From Armatimonadota bacterium (lineage in GTDB: Bacteria > Armatimonadota > Fimbriimonadia > Fimbriimonadales > Fimbriimonadaceae): a DNA stretch of 35,400 bases. Under the pieces are notes generated by a model. The model saw nothing but the letters and a program-made list of their open reading frames with translations. It ran no database searches and had not been told where the DNA came from. Positions 14,673-22,735 of the stretch are shown here, piece by piece (the first letter of the stretch is position 1; the number at the start of each line of letters is the position of its first letter). Position numbers and translations under genes: made by a program. The stretch lies in assembly GCA_029781035.1 (NCBI GenBank), contig JAKOXK010000062.1, forward strand, positions 1 to 35,400, given 5' to 3'.

Positions 14673-15269
14673 ATGGCTGAAGCAAAGGCGGCTCCCGAGG
14701 GTGAGAAGAAGAAGAAAGGCAAGCTTCCGGTGATCTTGGCACTAGTGGCCATGTTGGGAGCTGGCGGATTCTTCGGCATGAAGCTCGGTGGGGGCAATGC
14801 GAAGAAGGAGCCCCCGAAACTGGAACTGGGCGAGATCGTCCCGCTCGGGGAGTTTCTTGTCAACCTGAACGACGGTCGGACGTTCCTCAAGGCCGAAGTC
14901 TCGGTTCAGTTGTCAAAGACAGGCAAACTCGAAGCCGATGCGCCCAAAGGCGAGGGGAAAGCCGAGCCACCGGCTCCAGTCAGGGACGCAGTGATCTCTG
15001 TTCTCAGCAGCAAGAGTCTGAACGAAGTCTCGTCTCCGGAAGGGAAGTCGGAACTCAAGAGGGAGATTGCTGAAGCTGTCAACAAGGCAGTCGAGAGCCT
15101 TGAACCCGAGAAGGACAAAGCCAAGGACGGCAAAGGCAAGGAGGATCACTCCGCCAAGAAGGACGAGAAAGGCAAGGAGATTCCAGCCGAGGTTGTGGAC
15201 GACACGTGGGACTCCCAAACTGGGCCGGTGCTCAAGGTCTACTTCACCAACTTCGCCACTCAGCAGTGA
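14673..15269 (+). CDS. fliL: FliL-like flagellar basal-body-associated protein
   Basis: 198 residues. A Lys-rich cytoplasmic N-terminus (1-17) precedes one membrane segment (LPVILALVAMLGAGGFFGM, about 18-36) and a periplasmic domain. LGEFLVNLNDGRTFLKAEVSVQL and the run VRDAVISVLSSKSLNEVSSPEGKSELKREIAEAVNK are close to the FliL signature, and the end VLKVYFTNFATQQ matches the FliL C-terminus (VYFTxFxxQ). An unusual charged Lys/Asp/Glu-rich insert (about 148-178) lies before the last strand. In other bacteria FliL surrounds the stator units of the flagellar motor. No other flagellar or chemotaxis gene is in the window, so it may be an orphan or may serve another stomatin-like scaffold role. ATG at 14673; Shine-Dalgarno weak (GGAG about 15 nt upstream). 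Confidence 0.88.
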   Translation: MAEAKAAPEGEKKKKGKLPVILALVAMLGAGGFFGMKLGGGNAKKEPPKLELGEIVPLGEFLVNLNDGRTFLKAEVSVQLSKTGKLEADAPKGEGKAEPPAPVRDAVISVLSSKSLNEVSSPEGKSELKREIAEAVNKAVESLEPEKDKAKDGKGKEDHSAKKDEKGKEIPAEVVDDTWDSQTGPVLKVYFTNFATQQ

Positions 15270-15298
15270 GGGCGCTCCAGGTTTGAAAAGGGGCTGGG

Positions 15299-16630
15299 TT
15301 AGGGGGCAGGGGGGTCGGAGGCCGAGTGTCTTTCCGGCCTTCCTGCATTTAAGCGGTCCCATAGGGCGGTCAGCCCTTGAGCAAAGTGCATCGACAAGAA
15401 GGGGAGAACCGGGAATGCAAACCGCGGATTGCCGAAGAACACGACGGAAAGCAAGGCTGAGTACAGCGTCAGGACAACACCCAGCATTGGAACTTCTCGG
15501 CGGAAGATCCAGCAGGCGACCAGTCCGGCGATGGCGCCCCAAAGGAGGACTCCCGTAGCCGCCCGGGAATAGGCTCTAAAACCGAGGAAAAGCGCCTTGT
15601 CGGCACCCATTCCCGGTACTTTCAAGACGCCCCGGGTCGTCTGGAACGCCCAGTAGGGGGCGTCCGTGCCACTGAGAAAAGTGCCTGCGAGCTTGGAGGG
15701 CCAACGGGCAATGGTCTCGCCCAAGTGAGTCCGCAAATAGTCCATGGCGAGCCGAGTTGCGGCTCGGTCACGGTCAGGCTCCGAGAGGCCGCGAAAATCG
15801 TGTCCCAAGGTGTCAGGGTTCCGGTAAGTTCCTCGAGCCAGCGGGTTGTTCCCGATCAGAAGGTTGTCGCCCCCGTTGGTGCTGACGAACACGGGCCGGT
15901 GGAACGTTCCGAGATTTCGAACAGTCCACGGCACAAGACACAGGAGAAGAGCGAGATAGAGCGTTCCTAACGCGATGGCAGACCTGAATCCGCCCGGCTC
16001 TGTCTTCCTGCCCCTCAGCCAAGCGCAGGCCATCACGAGGGCTGGGATCAGAACAGCCTGAGGCCGGACAAGGGTGTTCAGGCCGAACAGCAGTCCGGCC
16101 ATCCAGGGCCAGTGTCCACGGAGGGGCCATTTCATCCAGCAGAGAAGGGTGCCGGAGAGCATCAAGACCGTGTACAGCGGTTCCGATGCCAGGATTCCGG
16201 AGTAAGCCACAAAAGCCGGATGGATGGCAAGGATCAGGGCCGTGACGGTCGCGATACGGTCGTCCTTGAAGAGCCTTGACGCCAAAGTCCAGGACAACCC
16301 TATTGAGCCCAAAGTCAGGGCCGTGTTAAGGATCTTTCCGAGCAGCACCGACGCCCCAAAAAGCTGGAACCAAACGGCCAGGACGGCTGGATAGCCGACC
16401 GGCCAATAGGCGGTGAAGGCACCGTTCACCGCGTATCCGTTTCCATGTGCTATCGAAAGGGCGCGCTCGAAGTACCAGTTGAAATCCGTGACCGGTTGGG
16501 TGTCGACAGTGAGCAACCACCACACGCGGACGACTAAAGCCAACGACAGAGCAATCCAGAGGCCGATGGCCTGGACCCTCGCTCCCTTGGCAGGGGTCTG
16601 CATCGTCGGAGGCTCAGACTCGATGACCAA
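15299..16630 (-). CDS. Glycosyltransferase family 39-type (ArnT/PMT-like) membrane protein
   Basis: 443 residues with about ten hydrophobic segments. The first lumenal loop has the GT-C acidic motif (TQPVTDFNWYFERALSIAHGNGYAVNGAFTAYWPVGYPAVLAVWFQLFG), with Asp in 'TDFNWYFERA' in the position of the catalytic Asp of GT39/ArnT-type enzymes and the typical 'YWPVGYPAVLA' follow-up. ASEPLYTVLMLSGT is another family segment. It likely moves a sugar from an undecaprenyl/dolichyl-phosphate carrier to an envelope acceptor; the acceptor is unknown. The start is uncertain: TTG at 16630 (TAGTCT box 8 nt upstream) or ATG at 16603. Its start region lies 20 bp from the start of the divergent ubiX. The stop codon is 29 nt from the end of fliL (convergent). 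Confidence 0.88.
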   Translation of the reverse strand: MVIESEPPTMQTPAKGARVQAIGLWIALSLALVVRVWWLLTVDTQPVTDFNWYFERALSIAHGNGYAVNGAFTAYWPVGYPAVLAVWFQLFGASVLLGKILNTALTLGSIGLSWTLASRLFKDDRIATVTALILAIHPAFVAYSGILASEPLYTVLMLSGTLLCWMKWPLRGHWPWMAGLLFGLNTLVRPQAVLIPALVMACAWLRGRKTEPGGFRSAIALGTLYLALLLCLVPWTVRNLGTFHRPVFVSTNGGDNLLIGNNPLARGTYRNPDTLGHDFRGLSEPDRDRAATRLAMDYLRTHLGETIARWPSKLAGTFLSGTDAPYWAFQTTRGVLKVPGMGADKALFLGFRAYSRAATGVLLWGAIAGLVACWIFRREVPMLGVVLTLYSALLSVVFFGNPRFAFPVLPFLSMHFAQGLTALWDRLNAGRPERHSASDPPAP

Positions 16631-16637
16631 GTTGACG

Positions 16638-16644
16638 TAGACTA
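16638..16644. promoter_or_regulatory. Shared divergent -10 box (ubiX and glycosyltransferase gene)
   Basis: TAGACTA at 16638-16644 reads TAGACT on the plus strand, 7 nt before the ubiX GTG (16651). On the minus strand it reads TAGTCT, 8 nt before the glycosyltransferase TTG (16630). The whole intergenic gap is 20 bp, so both promoters would have to share these bases and reach into the other gene for any -35. Confidence 0.5.
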
Positions 16645-16650
16645 CTCGAC

Positions 16651-17250
16651 GTGGCGACGGGAAAACTTGTGGTCGGAGTCACGGGTGCTAGCGGCGCGAT
16701 TTATGCGCAGCGCTTTCTTCGGCAGGCCGCTTCTCTTTTCACCGATGTCTTCCTCGTCTTGAGCAGCAACGCAGTTGACGTGGCTCAGACCGAACTCGGC
16801 GTCGCCCCGGACAAAACGGATTTTCGAACCGACACCTGGCTCGGCTGCCGGTCCACCAGCATCCACCTTCTCGACGACAAAGACTATTTCACCCCTCCAG
16901 CCAGCGGCTCCTTTCGCCACGATGGAATGGTGATCGTTCCCTGCTCAATGGGGACGGTAGGGAGGATAGCTAACGGGGTGAGTGATGATCTGATGACTCG
17001 CTGTGCCGACGTTTGCCTGAAAGAGAAGCGGCCCTTGATCGTCGTCCCACGAGAGATGCCTTGGAGCCTGGTCATGTTGCGCAATCTGACCCTGTTGGCG
17101 GAAGCGGGTGCGACCGTTCTGCCCGCAAGTCCGGCCTGGTACCACAAGCCGCAATCGCTTGAGGAGCTTGCTGATTCCGTTGTGGCGAGGATTTTGCAGG
17201 CACTGGGCGTCGAACAGGGCTTGATGGCCCAGTGGATGGCCGAGGACTGA
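16651..17250 (+). CDS. ubiX: UbiX-family flavin prenyltransferase
   Basis: 199 residues; UbiX joins dimethylallyl phosphate to FMN to make the prenylated cofactor used by UbiD decarboxylases. The Rossmann-like N-terminus VVGVTGASGAIYAQRFL binds FMN; HDGMVIVPCSMGTVGRIANGVSDDLMTRCADVCLKEKRPLIVVPREMPWSLVMLRNLTLLAEAGATVLPASPAWYHKP carries the conserved S-M-x-T, L-x-x-R-A/C-A-D-V-x-L-K-E and VPRE-P motifs of the family. The protein begins with a GTG and has no Shine-Dalgarno; a TAGACT box lies 7 nt upstream. No ubiD is in the window, so whether it serves quinone synthesis or another decarboxylase is open. Confidence 0.95.
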   Translation: MATGKLVVGVTGASGAIYAQRFLRQAASLFTDVFLVLSSNAVDVAQTELGVAPDKTDFRTDTWLGCRSTSIHLLDDKDYFTPPASGSFRHDGMVIVPCSMGTVGRIANGVSDDLMTRCADVCLKEKRPLIVVPREMPWSLVMLRNLTLLAEAGATVLPASPAWYHKPQSLEELADSVVARILQALGVEQGLMAQWMAED

Positions 17251-17332
17251 AGCCCTGAACCAGCAGATCACCCAGGATTGGACCGTAAGGCCGCAATTTT
17301 CGGGGTGACGTCCATGAGGCTCACTGACCGAC

Positions 17333-17338
17333 CATAAT
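17333..17338 (+). promoter_or_regulatory. Putative -10 box of the TIGR01777 epimerase gene
   Basis: CATAAT 15 nt before the ATG at 17354, within the 103-bp gap after ubiX. It would give a leader of about 8 nt. Confidence 0.35.
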
Positions 17339-17353
17339 TCCCAGGATCTCGAC

Positions 17354-18298
17354 ATGGCAAGGATCGTTATTGCAGGTGGATCGGGCTACATTGGCCAGGC
17401 GCTCGTCACGGAGTTTTCTCTCGAAGGGTACGAAGTGGTCGTCCTTTCTCGGACTAACCGACCTGTTCCGGGCGCACGCGTCGTCGCCTGGGACGCGGCA
17501 TCGCCGTCGGAGAGTTGGTACCGTGAGATCGATGGAGCGGAAGCTGTGGTGAACCTGTGCGGAGAGCGCTTGCTTCAGCGGTGGTCCCCGGCAGCCCGTG
17601 CCAGGATTCGGGAGTCGAGGCTTGGCCCCACCTGCCTCATCGGAGCGGCCATTGCTGCCAGCACTGACCCAGCCCGGACCTGGGTGAACGCCAGCGCGAC
17701 AGGATGGTATGGCGACACCGGGGGCAAGGAGGTCAGCGAGGCTTCACCTGCTTCGGACGATTACCTGGGCCAGCTGTGTCGCGACTGGGAGTCCGAGGTG
17801 GACAAAGCCGAGACGCCTGGCACCCGAAGGGTCAAGCTTCGCATCGGCCTCGTGCTCGGCCGAGATAGCGAAGCCCTGAAGCGGCTTTCGCTTCTGGCAA
17901 GGGCCTTCATGGGCGGCCCCATCGGAAGTGGGCGCCAGTATATGCCTTGGATCCACGAGAGAGACTTGGCGCGCCTGTTCGCTTGGTGCGTCACGTCCGA
18001 CGTCTTGGGTGCGGTCAATGCCACCGCGCCCAATCCGGTCACAAACGCTGAATTCATGCGTGAACTGCGGTCGGCTGTTGGCCGGCCTGGAGCCCCAGGA
18101 TTGCCGTCAGGACTGGCCATGGCGGTCTGTGACGCCATGGGATGGGAGAAAGTCATGATGCTTGGCGGTACCCGGGCCGTGCCTGCCATCGCATGCGGCC
18201 GCGGTTTCGAGTTTCGATTCCCCACGCTGTCTGAAGCACTGCACGATCTTTTGTCCGAGGTGCCCAAGGCCTGGAAGACGCCAATGCTGGCGGCGTGA
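17354..18298 (+). CDS. TIGR01777-family epimerase (YfcH/SDR39U1-like)
   Basis: 314 residues, an atypical short-chain dehydrogenase/epimerase. The N-terminal NAD(P) motif is RIVIAGGSGYIGQAL. The family's hallmarks follow: AVVNLCGERLLQRWSPAARARIRESRLGPT (usually 'NLAGe.i..rW....K..i..SR...T'), NASATGWYGDTGGKEVSE and KLRIGLVLGRDSEALKRL, then GGPIGSGRQYMPWIHERDL. A C-terminal DUF1731-like tail (RAVPAIACGRGFEFRFPTLSEALHDLL) ends the protein. The physiological substrate of this family is unknown; in some bacteria it is linked to cell division or sugar nucleotides only by context. It sits between ubiX and tig on the same strand, but its own promoter box suggests separate transcription. Confidence 0.92.
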   Translation: MARIVIAGGSGYIGQALVTEFSLEGYEVVVLSRTNRPVPGARVVAWDAASPSESWYREIDGAEAVVNLCGERLLQRWSPAARARIRESRLGPTCLIGAAIAASTDPARTWVNASATGWYGDTGGKEVSEASPASDDYLGQLCRDWESEVDKAETPGTRRVKLRIGLVLGRDSEALKRLSLLARAFMGGPIGSGRQYMPWIHERDLARLFAWCVTSDVLGAVNATAPNPVTNAEFMRELRSAVGRPGAPGLPSGLAMAVCDAMGWEKVMMLGGTRAVPAIACGRGFEFRFPTLSEALHDLLSEVPKAWKTPMLAA

Positions 18299-18387
18299 CC
18301 CCACAGGTGCAGCGCACGCTGGGTCGGTGAATTTGACGGGTCCCAGCCGCGCACGCTCTGGATGGTGGTACGGGAGGCCCATCCAGG

Positions 18388-18393
18388 TACAAT
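18388..18393 (+). promoter_or_regulatory. -10 box of tig
   Basis: TACAAT 12 nt before the ATG at 18406; expected leader about 5 nt. The same hexamer precedes gatB. A TTGACG lies about 50 nt further up, too far to be its -35. Confidence 0.5.
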
Positions 18394-18405
18394 CCGCCTT
18401 CGCCC

Positions 18406-19755
18406 ATGAGCACCTCCGCGCCCGCCGACATGCAGGTCAAGCGCACCGACCTGAACCCTTGCACCGTCCAACTGGAAATCGTCTGCTCACCCGAGCAGGT
18501 CGAGCAGGGATTCAGTAGGGCCGCCAAGGAATTCGCCAAGCGGATCAAGGTGCCTGGCTTCCGGCCCGGTACAGCCCCGAAAGCTGTGATCGAGAAGATG
18601 ATCGACCCGTCAGAGCTGGCACGTTCAGCCGCGGAGGAGATCGTCAAGACAGTCCTCAAGAAAGCGATGGACCAAGAGGACCTCAAGCCCGACAATACTC
18701 CGGCGGTCAACCTGACGAAGTTCGAGAGGGACACATCGGTCTGTGAGTTCACGGCCAAAGTGCCGTTGCCTCCCGTTGTCACCTTGGGAGAGTACAAGGG
18801 ACTCACCGCGACGCGGCCTCCCATTGATGTGACAGAAGAGGAAGTCGAGCAGCAGATCGAGGAGATCCGAGGTCGGCGCGGCAAGCGGGAAGCAGTGACG
18901 GGGCGAGGGATCCAGGAAGGCGACATGGCCGTCGTCAACATTCGCCCGGACGGCGAAGAGGGCGAAGGTAAGACGTTCATGGTCATTGCTGGCCAGACGT
19001 TTCCTGACCTCGACAAAGCTCTGATGACCATGTCGGCCGAAGAGATCAAGCATGTGGCCCTCGAGTTTCCAGGGACCTTCCAGGAAAAGGACTGGGCCCA
19101 CAAGAGCTTCGAAGCGACGGTGACGGTCCGGTCGGTCAGCACGACCCAGGCGCCGAAACTGGACGACGAGTTCGCACAGTCGCTCAAGGCTTCAGACGTG
19201 GAAGACCTGCGGAACCGAGTGCGCGAGGGGATTCGGCGAGCCAAAGAGCAGATCGTTCAAGAAATGGTCAACGAGCAGTTGTTCGACCAGTTGCTCAAAG
19301 TCAGTCAAGTCCAGGTACCGGACACGACATGGGAGCAGGTGGCAGCGCAGCGGTTGCAGGAGATGGCCTACGAACAAGGATCGAAACAGCGAACCTTGGA
19401 GGACTATGCCAAGGAAAACGGGATGACCATCGACGAACTGGTCGCAGCACAGCAGGCCGAGGCGAAAGTCCACGTCGAGCGGGCCGTGCTGATCGAGCAT
19501 ATCTTCCAAAAGGAGGGAATGAAGATCAGCAACGACGACGCCAACCGACATTTCATGGAGATCGCCAACGAGAACCAGGTGCCCCAAGAGCAGTTGTCCA
19601 AGTTCGCAAAGAAGTTTGGTGGCTCGATCCGCAACGAGATCTTCTTCCGGACCATGCATGCAAAAGTCGTAGAGTTCCTCAACCAACATGCGACCTTTGT
19701 GGACGAGGCTCCGGCACCAACCCCGGCTCCGAAGTCTAAGAAGAAAGGTTCCTGA
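18406..19755 (+). CDS. tig: Trigger factor (ribosome-associated chaperone/PPIase)
   Basis: 449 residues, the usual length. The N-terminal ribosome-binding domain ends its signature with KRIKVPGFRPGTAPKAVIEKMI (the 'GFRxGxxP' loop that docks on ribosomal protein uL23). The FKBP-type PPIase domain follows (about 165-250; EGDMAVVNI to AHKSFEATVTVRSV), with the chaperone arms made by the long helical C-terminus. A basic, proline-rich tail (APAPTPAPKSKKKGS) ends the protein. There is no Shine-Dalgarno; a TACAAT box lies 12 nt upstream. clpP/clpX, which often follow tig, are not here; a 309-bp non-coding gap and gatB follow instead. A 6-bp stem (CTGAGT/ACTCAG, 19752-19768) over the stop codon is a weak terminator candidate. 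Confidence 0.97.
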   Translation: MSTSAPADMQVKRTDLNPCTVQLEIVCSPEQVEQGFSRAAKEFAKRIKVPGFRPGTAPKAVIEKMIDPSELARSAAEEIVKTVLKKAMDQEDLKPDNTPAVNLTKFERDTSVCEFTAKVPLPPVVTLGEYKGLTATRPPIDVTEEEVEQQIEEIRGRRGKREAVTGRGIQEGDMAVVNIRPDGEEGEGKTFMVIAGQTFPDLDKALMTMSAEEIKHVALEFPGTFQEKDWAHKSFEATVTVRSVSTTQAPKLDDEFAQSLKASDVEDLRNRVREGIRRAKEQIVQEMVNEQLFDQLLKVSQVQVPDTTWEQVAAQRLQEMAYEQGSKQRTLEDYAKENGMTIDELVAAQQAEAKVHVERAVLIEHIFQKEGMKISNDDANRHFMEIANENQVPQEQLSKFAKKFGGSIRNEIFFRTMHAKVVEFLNQHATFVDEAPAPTPAPKSKKKGS

Positions 19756-20050
19756 GTCGAGTACTCAGAGTCTTGGCCCTGCCCTCATTCAGAATCAAAG
19801 TCCACGCTTTTTTCATGAATGCTGGCCCCTCCCAGGGGTGTCCCAGAGTACGGGAAGGTGTGAATAATCCTGTGCAAAACCCCGTGTCTCGTACTCAAGT
19901 TTGTCCACACACGATCGTTCGCCTCGTGATGTGCGGCACGGCTGCAACACCATAACCTTTTGTTCACATTATGAGGTTCTGATGGAAATGCACGGGCTAC
20001 TTCGAAGGTCAGGGGTCGCCTTAAGGATCCGGCAATCACAACCTCAGCGG
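19756..20050. other. Non-coding gap tig-gatB with DnaA-box-like 9-mers
   Basis: No gene is visible. Within 110 bp there are four 9-mers matching the DnaA-box consensus TTATNCACA with at most one mismatch: TGTGAATAA (19859-19867, minus-strand exact), TGTGCAAAA (19871-19879, minus), TTGTCCACA (19901-19909, plus) and TTGTTCACA (19960-19968, plus). The first two point one way, the last two the other. A small CCCCT/AGGGG hairpin lies at 19826-19838. AT-rich patches are short (GCTTTTTTCATGAAT; ACCTTTTGTTCACATTATGAGG). It could be a regulatory region, a DnaA-titration site or part of an origin; see the finding. Confidence 0.4.
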
Positions 20051-20056
20051 TACAAT
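20051..20056 (+). promoter_or_regulatory. -10 box of gatB (leaderless type)
   Basis: TACAAT 8 nt before the ATG at 20065, no Shine-Dalgarno between them; the transcript would begin at or within 1-2 nt of the start codon. Confidence 0.6.
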
Positions 20057-20064
20057 CGCAGCCC

Positions 20065-21537
20065 ATGGTCCGGTATCTGCCCAGCGTTGGGATGGAGGTT
20101 CATGCCGAACTCAAAACGCGCAGCAAGATGTTCTGCCGGTGTCCTGTAGCGTTCGGAGGAGAGCCGAACACTCGAGTCTGCCCAGTCTGTCTTGGATTGC
20201 CGGGCGCTTTGCCGGTCCCGAACAGGGCTGCGGTGGAGATGGTGGTCCGGACTGCCCTCGCTCTCAACTGCCAGATCGCGTACGACAGCGTGTTTCACCG
20301 CAAGAACTACTTCTACCCAGACTTGCCGAAGGGGTATCAGGTGAGTCAGTACGGCGAAACGAACCCGATCGGTTACCAAGGTTGGCTTGGGATTCCCGTG
20401 AAGGGGGGCGGGACGAAGCGGATCGCTATCCGTCGCGTCCACTTGGAAGAGGACACAGGCAAGCTGATGCACTTGCCCAGTGGCGGAAGTGGAGTCGACT
20501 TCAACCGCGCAGGCGTGCCGCTGATGGAGATCGTGACAGAGTTTCCCCCCGACATCGAGAGCGCTGACGAAGCCCGTGACTACCTGGTCCAGTTACGGTC
20601 GATCCTCGTCTGGCTTGGGGTCTGCGACGGCAAGATGGAAGAAGGGAGCCTCCGCTGCGAGCCAAACATCTCAATCCGGCCGGAGGGTTCCGACCGCCAC
20701 GGCGTCAAGACGGAGCTCAAAAACCTGAACAGCTTTCGGGCCGTCCACCAAGGTGTCCTCTTTGAGGTCGCACGCCAGTCGGCCGTTCTGGACCGAGGCG
20801 AACGGGTCGTCCAGGAGACGCGGGGCTGGAACGAGTCCACCCAAACCAGCTTTGTCATGAGGACGAAAGAGAGCGAACAGGACTACCGATACTTCGCTTG
20901 TCCTGATCTCGCTCCGATGCACTTTGAAAAAGACTGGGTCGAACGACAACGTTCGGAACTGCCGGAACTGCCCCTCGCCATGCAGGAGCGGTTTCAGCGG
21001 CAGTTCGGGCTGAACGCAGAGCACTCTGGGCTCCTGGTCTCGGACAGGGACTGGGCTGAGTTCTTCGAGGAAAGTGTCCGCCTGGGCGGAGATGCCCAAG
21101 TCGTCTGCAACTGGATGAACGCGGACTTCGCGAAGTTGCTGAACGAGTCCGGGCAACGGGCCCGGCGTGACGCACAAGAAGACGACAGTACTGCGAGCCT
21201 CGTCACGCCAGCCCACCTTGCGGACATTTCGCGCCTCATTTTGAACGGGACGGTCAACAGCAAGGTAGCGAAGCAGCTTTTGGGTGAGGCCTTTGCGACG
21301 GGTGCCATGCCAAGCCGTCTTGTCGAGCAAAGGGGCTTGACTCAAGTCAGCGACGCTTCATTGATCCAAGACGCCGTAGCCCGCGTGATCGAAGACAACC
21401 CTGGGCCTGTCGATCAGTTTCGCTCGGGCAAGGAAGGGGTGATCGGATTCCTGGTCGGCAAAGTAATGAGAGAAACGGAAGGACGTGCCAACCCGTCTTT
21501 GGTTCAGGAAGAGATGCGGAGGCAACTCGAGAAGTGA
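20065..21537 (+). CDS. gatB: Asp/Glu-tRNA amidotransferase subunit B
   Basis: 490 residues. GatB is the kinase/amidation subunit of GatCAB, which converts Glu-tRNA(Gln) or Asp-tRNA(Asn) to the correct amide form. Signature segments are present: [19 protein letters not shown], the zinc-binding cysteines (CRC ... [13 protein letters not shown]), [26 protein letters not shown] (with the catalytic-site E-D pair) and a C-terminal YqeY-like helical tail from about 370 that reads the tRNA. Presence of GatB implies an indirect route for at least one amide aminoacyl-tRNA. gatA and gatC are not in this window. The ATG at 20065 has a TACAAT box 8 nt upstream. Its stop overlaps the next gene's GTG (GTGA). 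Confidence 0.97.
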   Translation: MVRYLPSVGMEVHAELKTRSKMFCRCPVAFGGEPNTRVCPVCLGLPGALPVPNRAAVEMVVRTALALNCQIAYDSVFHRKNYFYPDLPKGYQVSQYGETNPIGYQGWLGIPVKGGGTKRIAIRRVHLEEDTGKLMHLPSGGSGVDFNRAGVPLMEIVTEFPPDIESADEARDYLVQLRSILVWLGVCDGKMEEGSLRCEPNISIRPEGSDRHGVKTELKNLNSFRAVHQGVLFEVARQSAVLDRGERVVQETRGWNESTQTSFVMRTKESEQDYRYFACPDLAPMHFEKDWVERQRSELPELPLAMQERFQRQFGLNAEHSGLLVSDRDWAEFFEESVRLGGDAQVVCNWMNADFAKLLNESGQRARRDAQEDDSTASLVTPAHLADISRLILNGTVNSKVAKQLLGEAFATGAMPSRLVEQRGLTQVSDASLIQDAVARVIEDNPGPVDQFRSGKEGVIGFLVGKVMRETEGRANPSLVQEEMRRQLEK

Positions 21538-22133
21538 GGACGAGCGGAAGTGTCTTGGTGCGCGCCATTGTGTCGGCGGCCCTGATCGGAGGGTTAGTGA
21601 CCCTCCCGGCTGGCGCCCAGCAGAACCCCGAGGATCGTCAGACGGCGGCCATCCTGTTCTCTGCCCGAGAACGGATGAGCCAGCAAAACGAAGCTTGGTT
21701 CCATGACGGCGAGTACTTGGCCGTCATCCAAAACCAAACGATCTTGGTCACTCTCGACCCTCACGACGAGGAGACCTTCTCAAACCTTCAATGGATGTAC
21801 GGAAACGTTGAGAAGTACGACTGGGAGTGGTCGATCGGCAAATTGTTCGCCATCCAGAACCCCACGTATTCCGATGCGCCCTATTACGAAGCGCAGTTCC
21901 TGTTCCTGCACCACGCCTACGCGAAGATCCCAGCCCTGCTGGAGCCGACCCTCTCGAGGCAACCACCACCCGACGCCAACATCTTCCGGTTCCTGGCCCA
22001 TAGCTACGACCGCCTGGGCTATGTCGAAGACTGCGTCCGAGTCTGGGACGCGATGCTCAAACTGCACCCAAACGATGGCCCTGCCAAGGCCAATCGTGCG
22101 AAGGCTGCCGCGAAGCTGAAACGGGACCATTGA
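21534..22133 (+). CDS. Secreted TPR-like protein, function unknown
   Basis: 199 residues. Residues 1-28 look like a signal peptide (basic start, hydrophobic run [20 protein letters not shown] cleavage-like end). The mature part is helical, with two or three TPR-like stretches ([78 protein letters not shown]), whose loop 'LDPHD' / 'LHPND' is typical of TPR ends. I do not recognise a named family. Its GTG start overlaps the gatB stop by 4 nt, so the two are likely translationally coupled although their functions seem unrelated. Confidence 0.75.
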   Translation: MRTSGSVLVRAIVSAALIGGLVTLPAGAQQNPEDRQTAAILFSARERMSQQNEAWFHDGEYLAVIQNQTILVTLDPHDEETFSNLQWMYGNVEKYDWEWSIGKLFAIQNPTYSDAPYYEAQFLFLHHAYAKIPALLEPTLSRQPPPDANIFRFLAHSYDRLGYVEDCVRVWDAMLKLHPNDGPAKANRAKAAAKLKRDH

Positions 22134-22227
22134 GGGCACCAGGCCCCATCTCGGCCGGTAGGCTGGCGAACCCTGCCCCAAAAGGCAAAACCTTCATGGA
22201 CTTTCGAGCGTCATAAGAAGCGTACAC

Positions 22228-22232
22228 GGAGG
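22228..22232 (+). promoter_or_regulatory. Shine-Dalgarno deciding the TTG start of the DivIVA-like gene
   Basis: GGAGG at 22228-22232, 8 nt before TTG at 22241. There is no ATG in frame between it and the conserved protein start. Confidence 0.8.
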
Positions 22233-22240
22233 TACGACAA

Positions 22241-22735
22241 TTGGAAAAGGTCACACCCTTAGACCTTGAACACGCACAACTGCCCCGCGCGTTCAGGGGA
22301 TACAGCATGGAAGCGGTCGACCGCATATTGACGAGCGCCTCGCGACAGCTTGAGGCCCAGATCATCGAGATGAAGAGGCTTCAGACGCAGTTGAAGGTGG
22401 CTGACGATGAGCTTGCGCGATTCAGGGCTCAGGAAGCGACGTTGAACTCGGCCCTGCTGTTGGCGCAGAAAGCGGCTGACGAGACCAGGGCACTCGCGCG
22501 CAAAGAAGCGGATTTGATCGTCGAGGAGGCTCGGCAGGAGGCCAAAGGAGTCATGCGAGAAGCCCATGAAGCACTCCGCAACCTAAAGTGGGAAGCCGAA
22601 CGTCTGGCTCGCGAGAGCGAGGAGTTCAAGCGCCGCTTCCGGTCACTGACACAGGAGTGTCAAGCTCGAATAGACGAGCAGTTGCCGACCCATGCTGTCC
22701 TTCAGGTCGAGCAAACGGAGGCAGCCACTGGTTGA
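22241..22735 (+). CDS. DivIVA-domain coiled-coil protein
   Basis: 164 residues starting with TTG (good GGAGG 8 nt upstream). The first 55 residues match a DivIVA head: TPLDLEHAQLPRAFRGYSMEAVDRILTSASRQLEAQ, where 'F-R-G-Y-S-x-x-x-V-D-x-x-L' is the family core. The rest is a long, charged coiled coil (about 40-150: QTQLKVADDELARF, ADETRALARKEADLIVEEARQEAK). DivIVA-like proteins bind curved membrane at poles or division septa and recruit partners for division or wall growth. Its last 44 bp overlap the next gene, which suggests co-transcription with DUF167. Confidence 0.88.
   Translation: MEKVTPLDLEHAQLPRAFRGYSMEAVDRILTSASRQLEAQIIEMKRLQTQLKVADDELARFRAQEATLNSALLLAQKAADETRALARKEADLIVEEARQEAKGVMREAHEALRNLKWEAERLARESEEFKRRFRSLTQECQARIDEQLPTHAVLQVEQTEAATG

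Noticed and set aside
18331-18336. TTGACG as -35 of the tig promoter
   Set aside because: It is about 50 bp from the TACAAT box, far beyond the usual 16-18 bp spacing.
20031-20064. Riboswitch or T-box leader before gatB
   Set aside because: The -10 box lies 8 nt before the ATG, which leaves no room for a structured leader, and no T-box core (TGGNACC) is seen.
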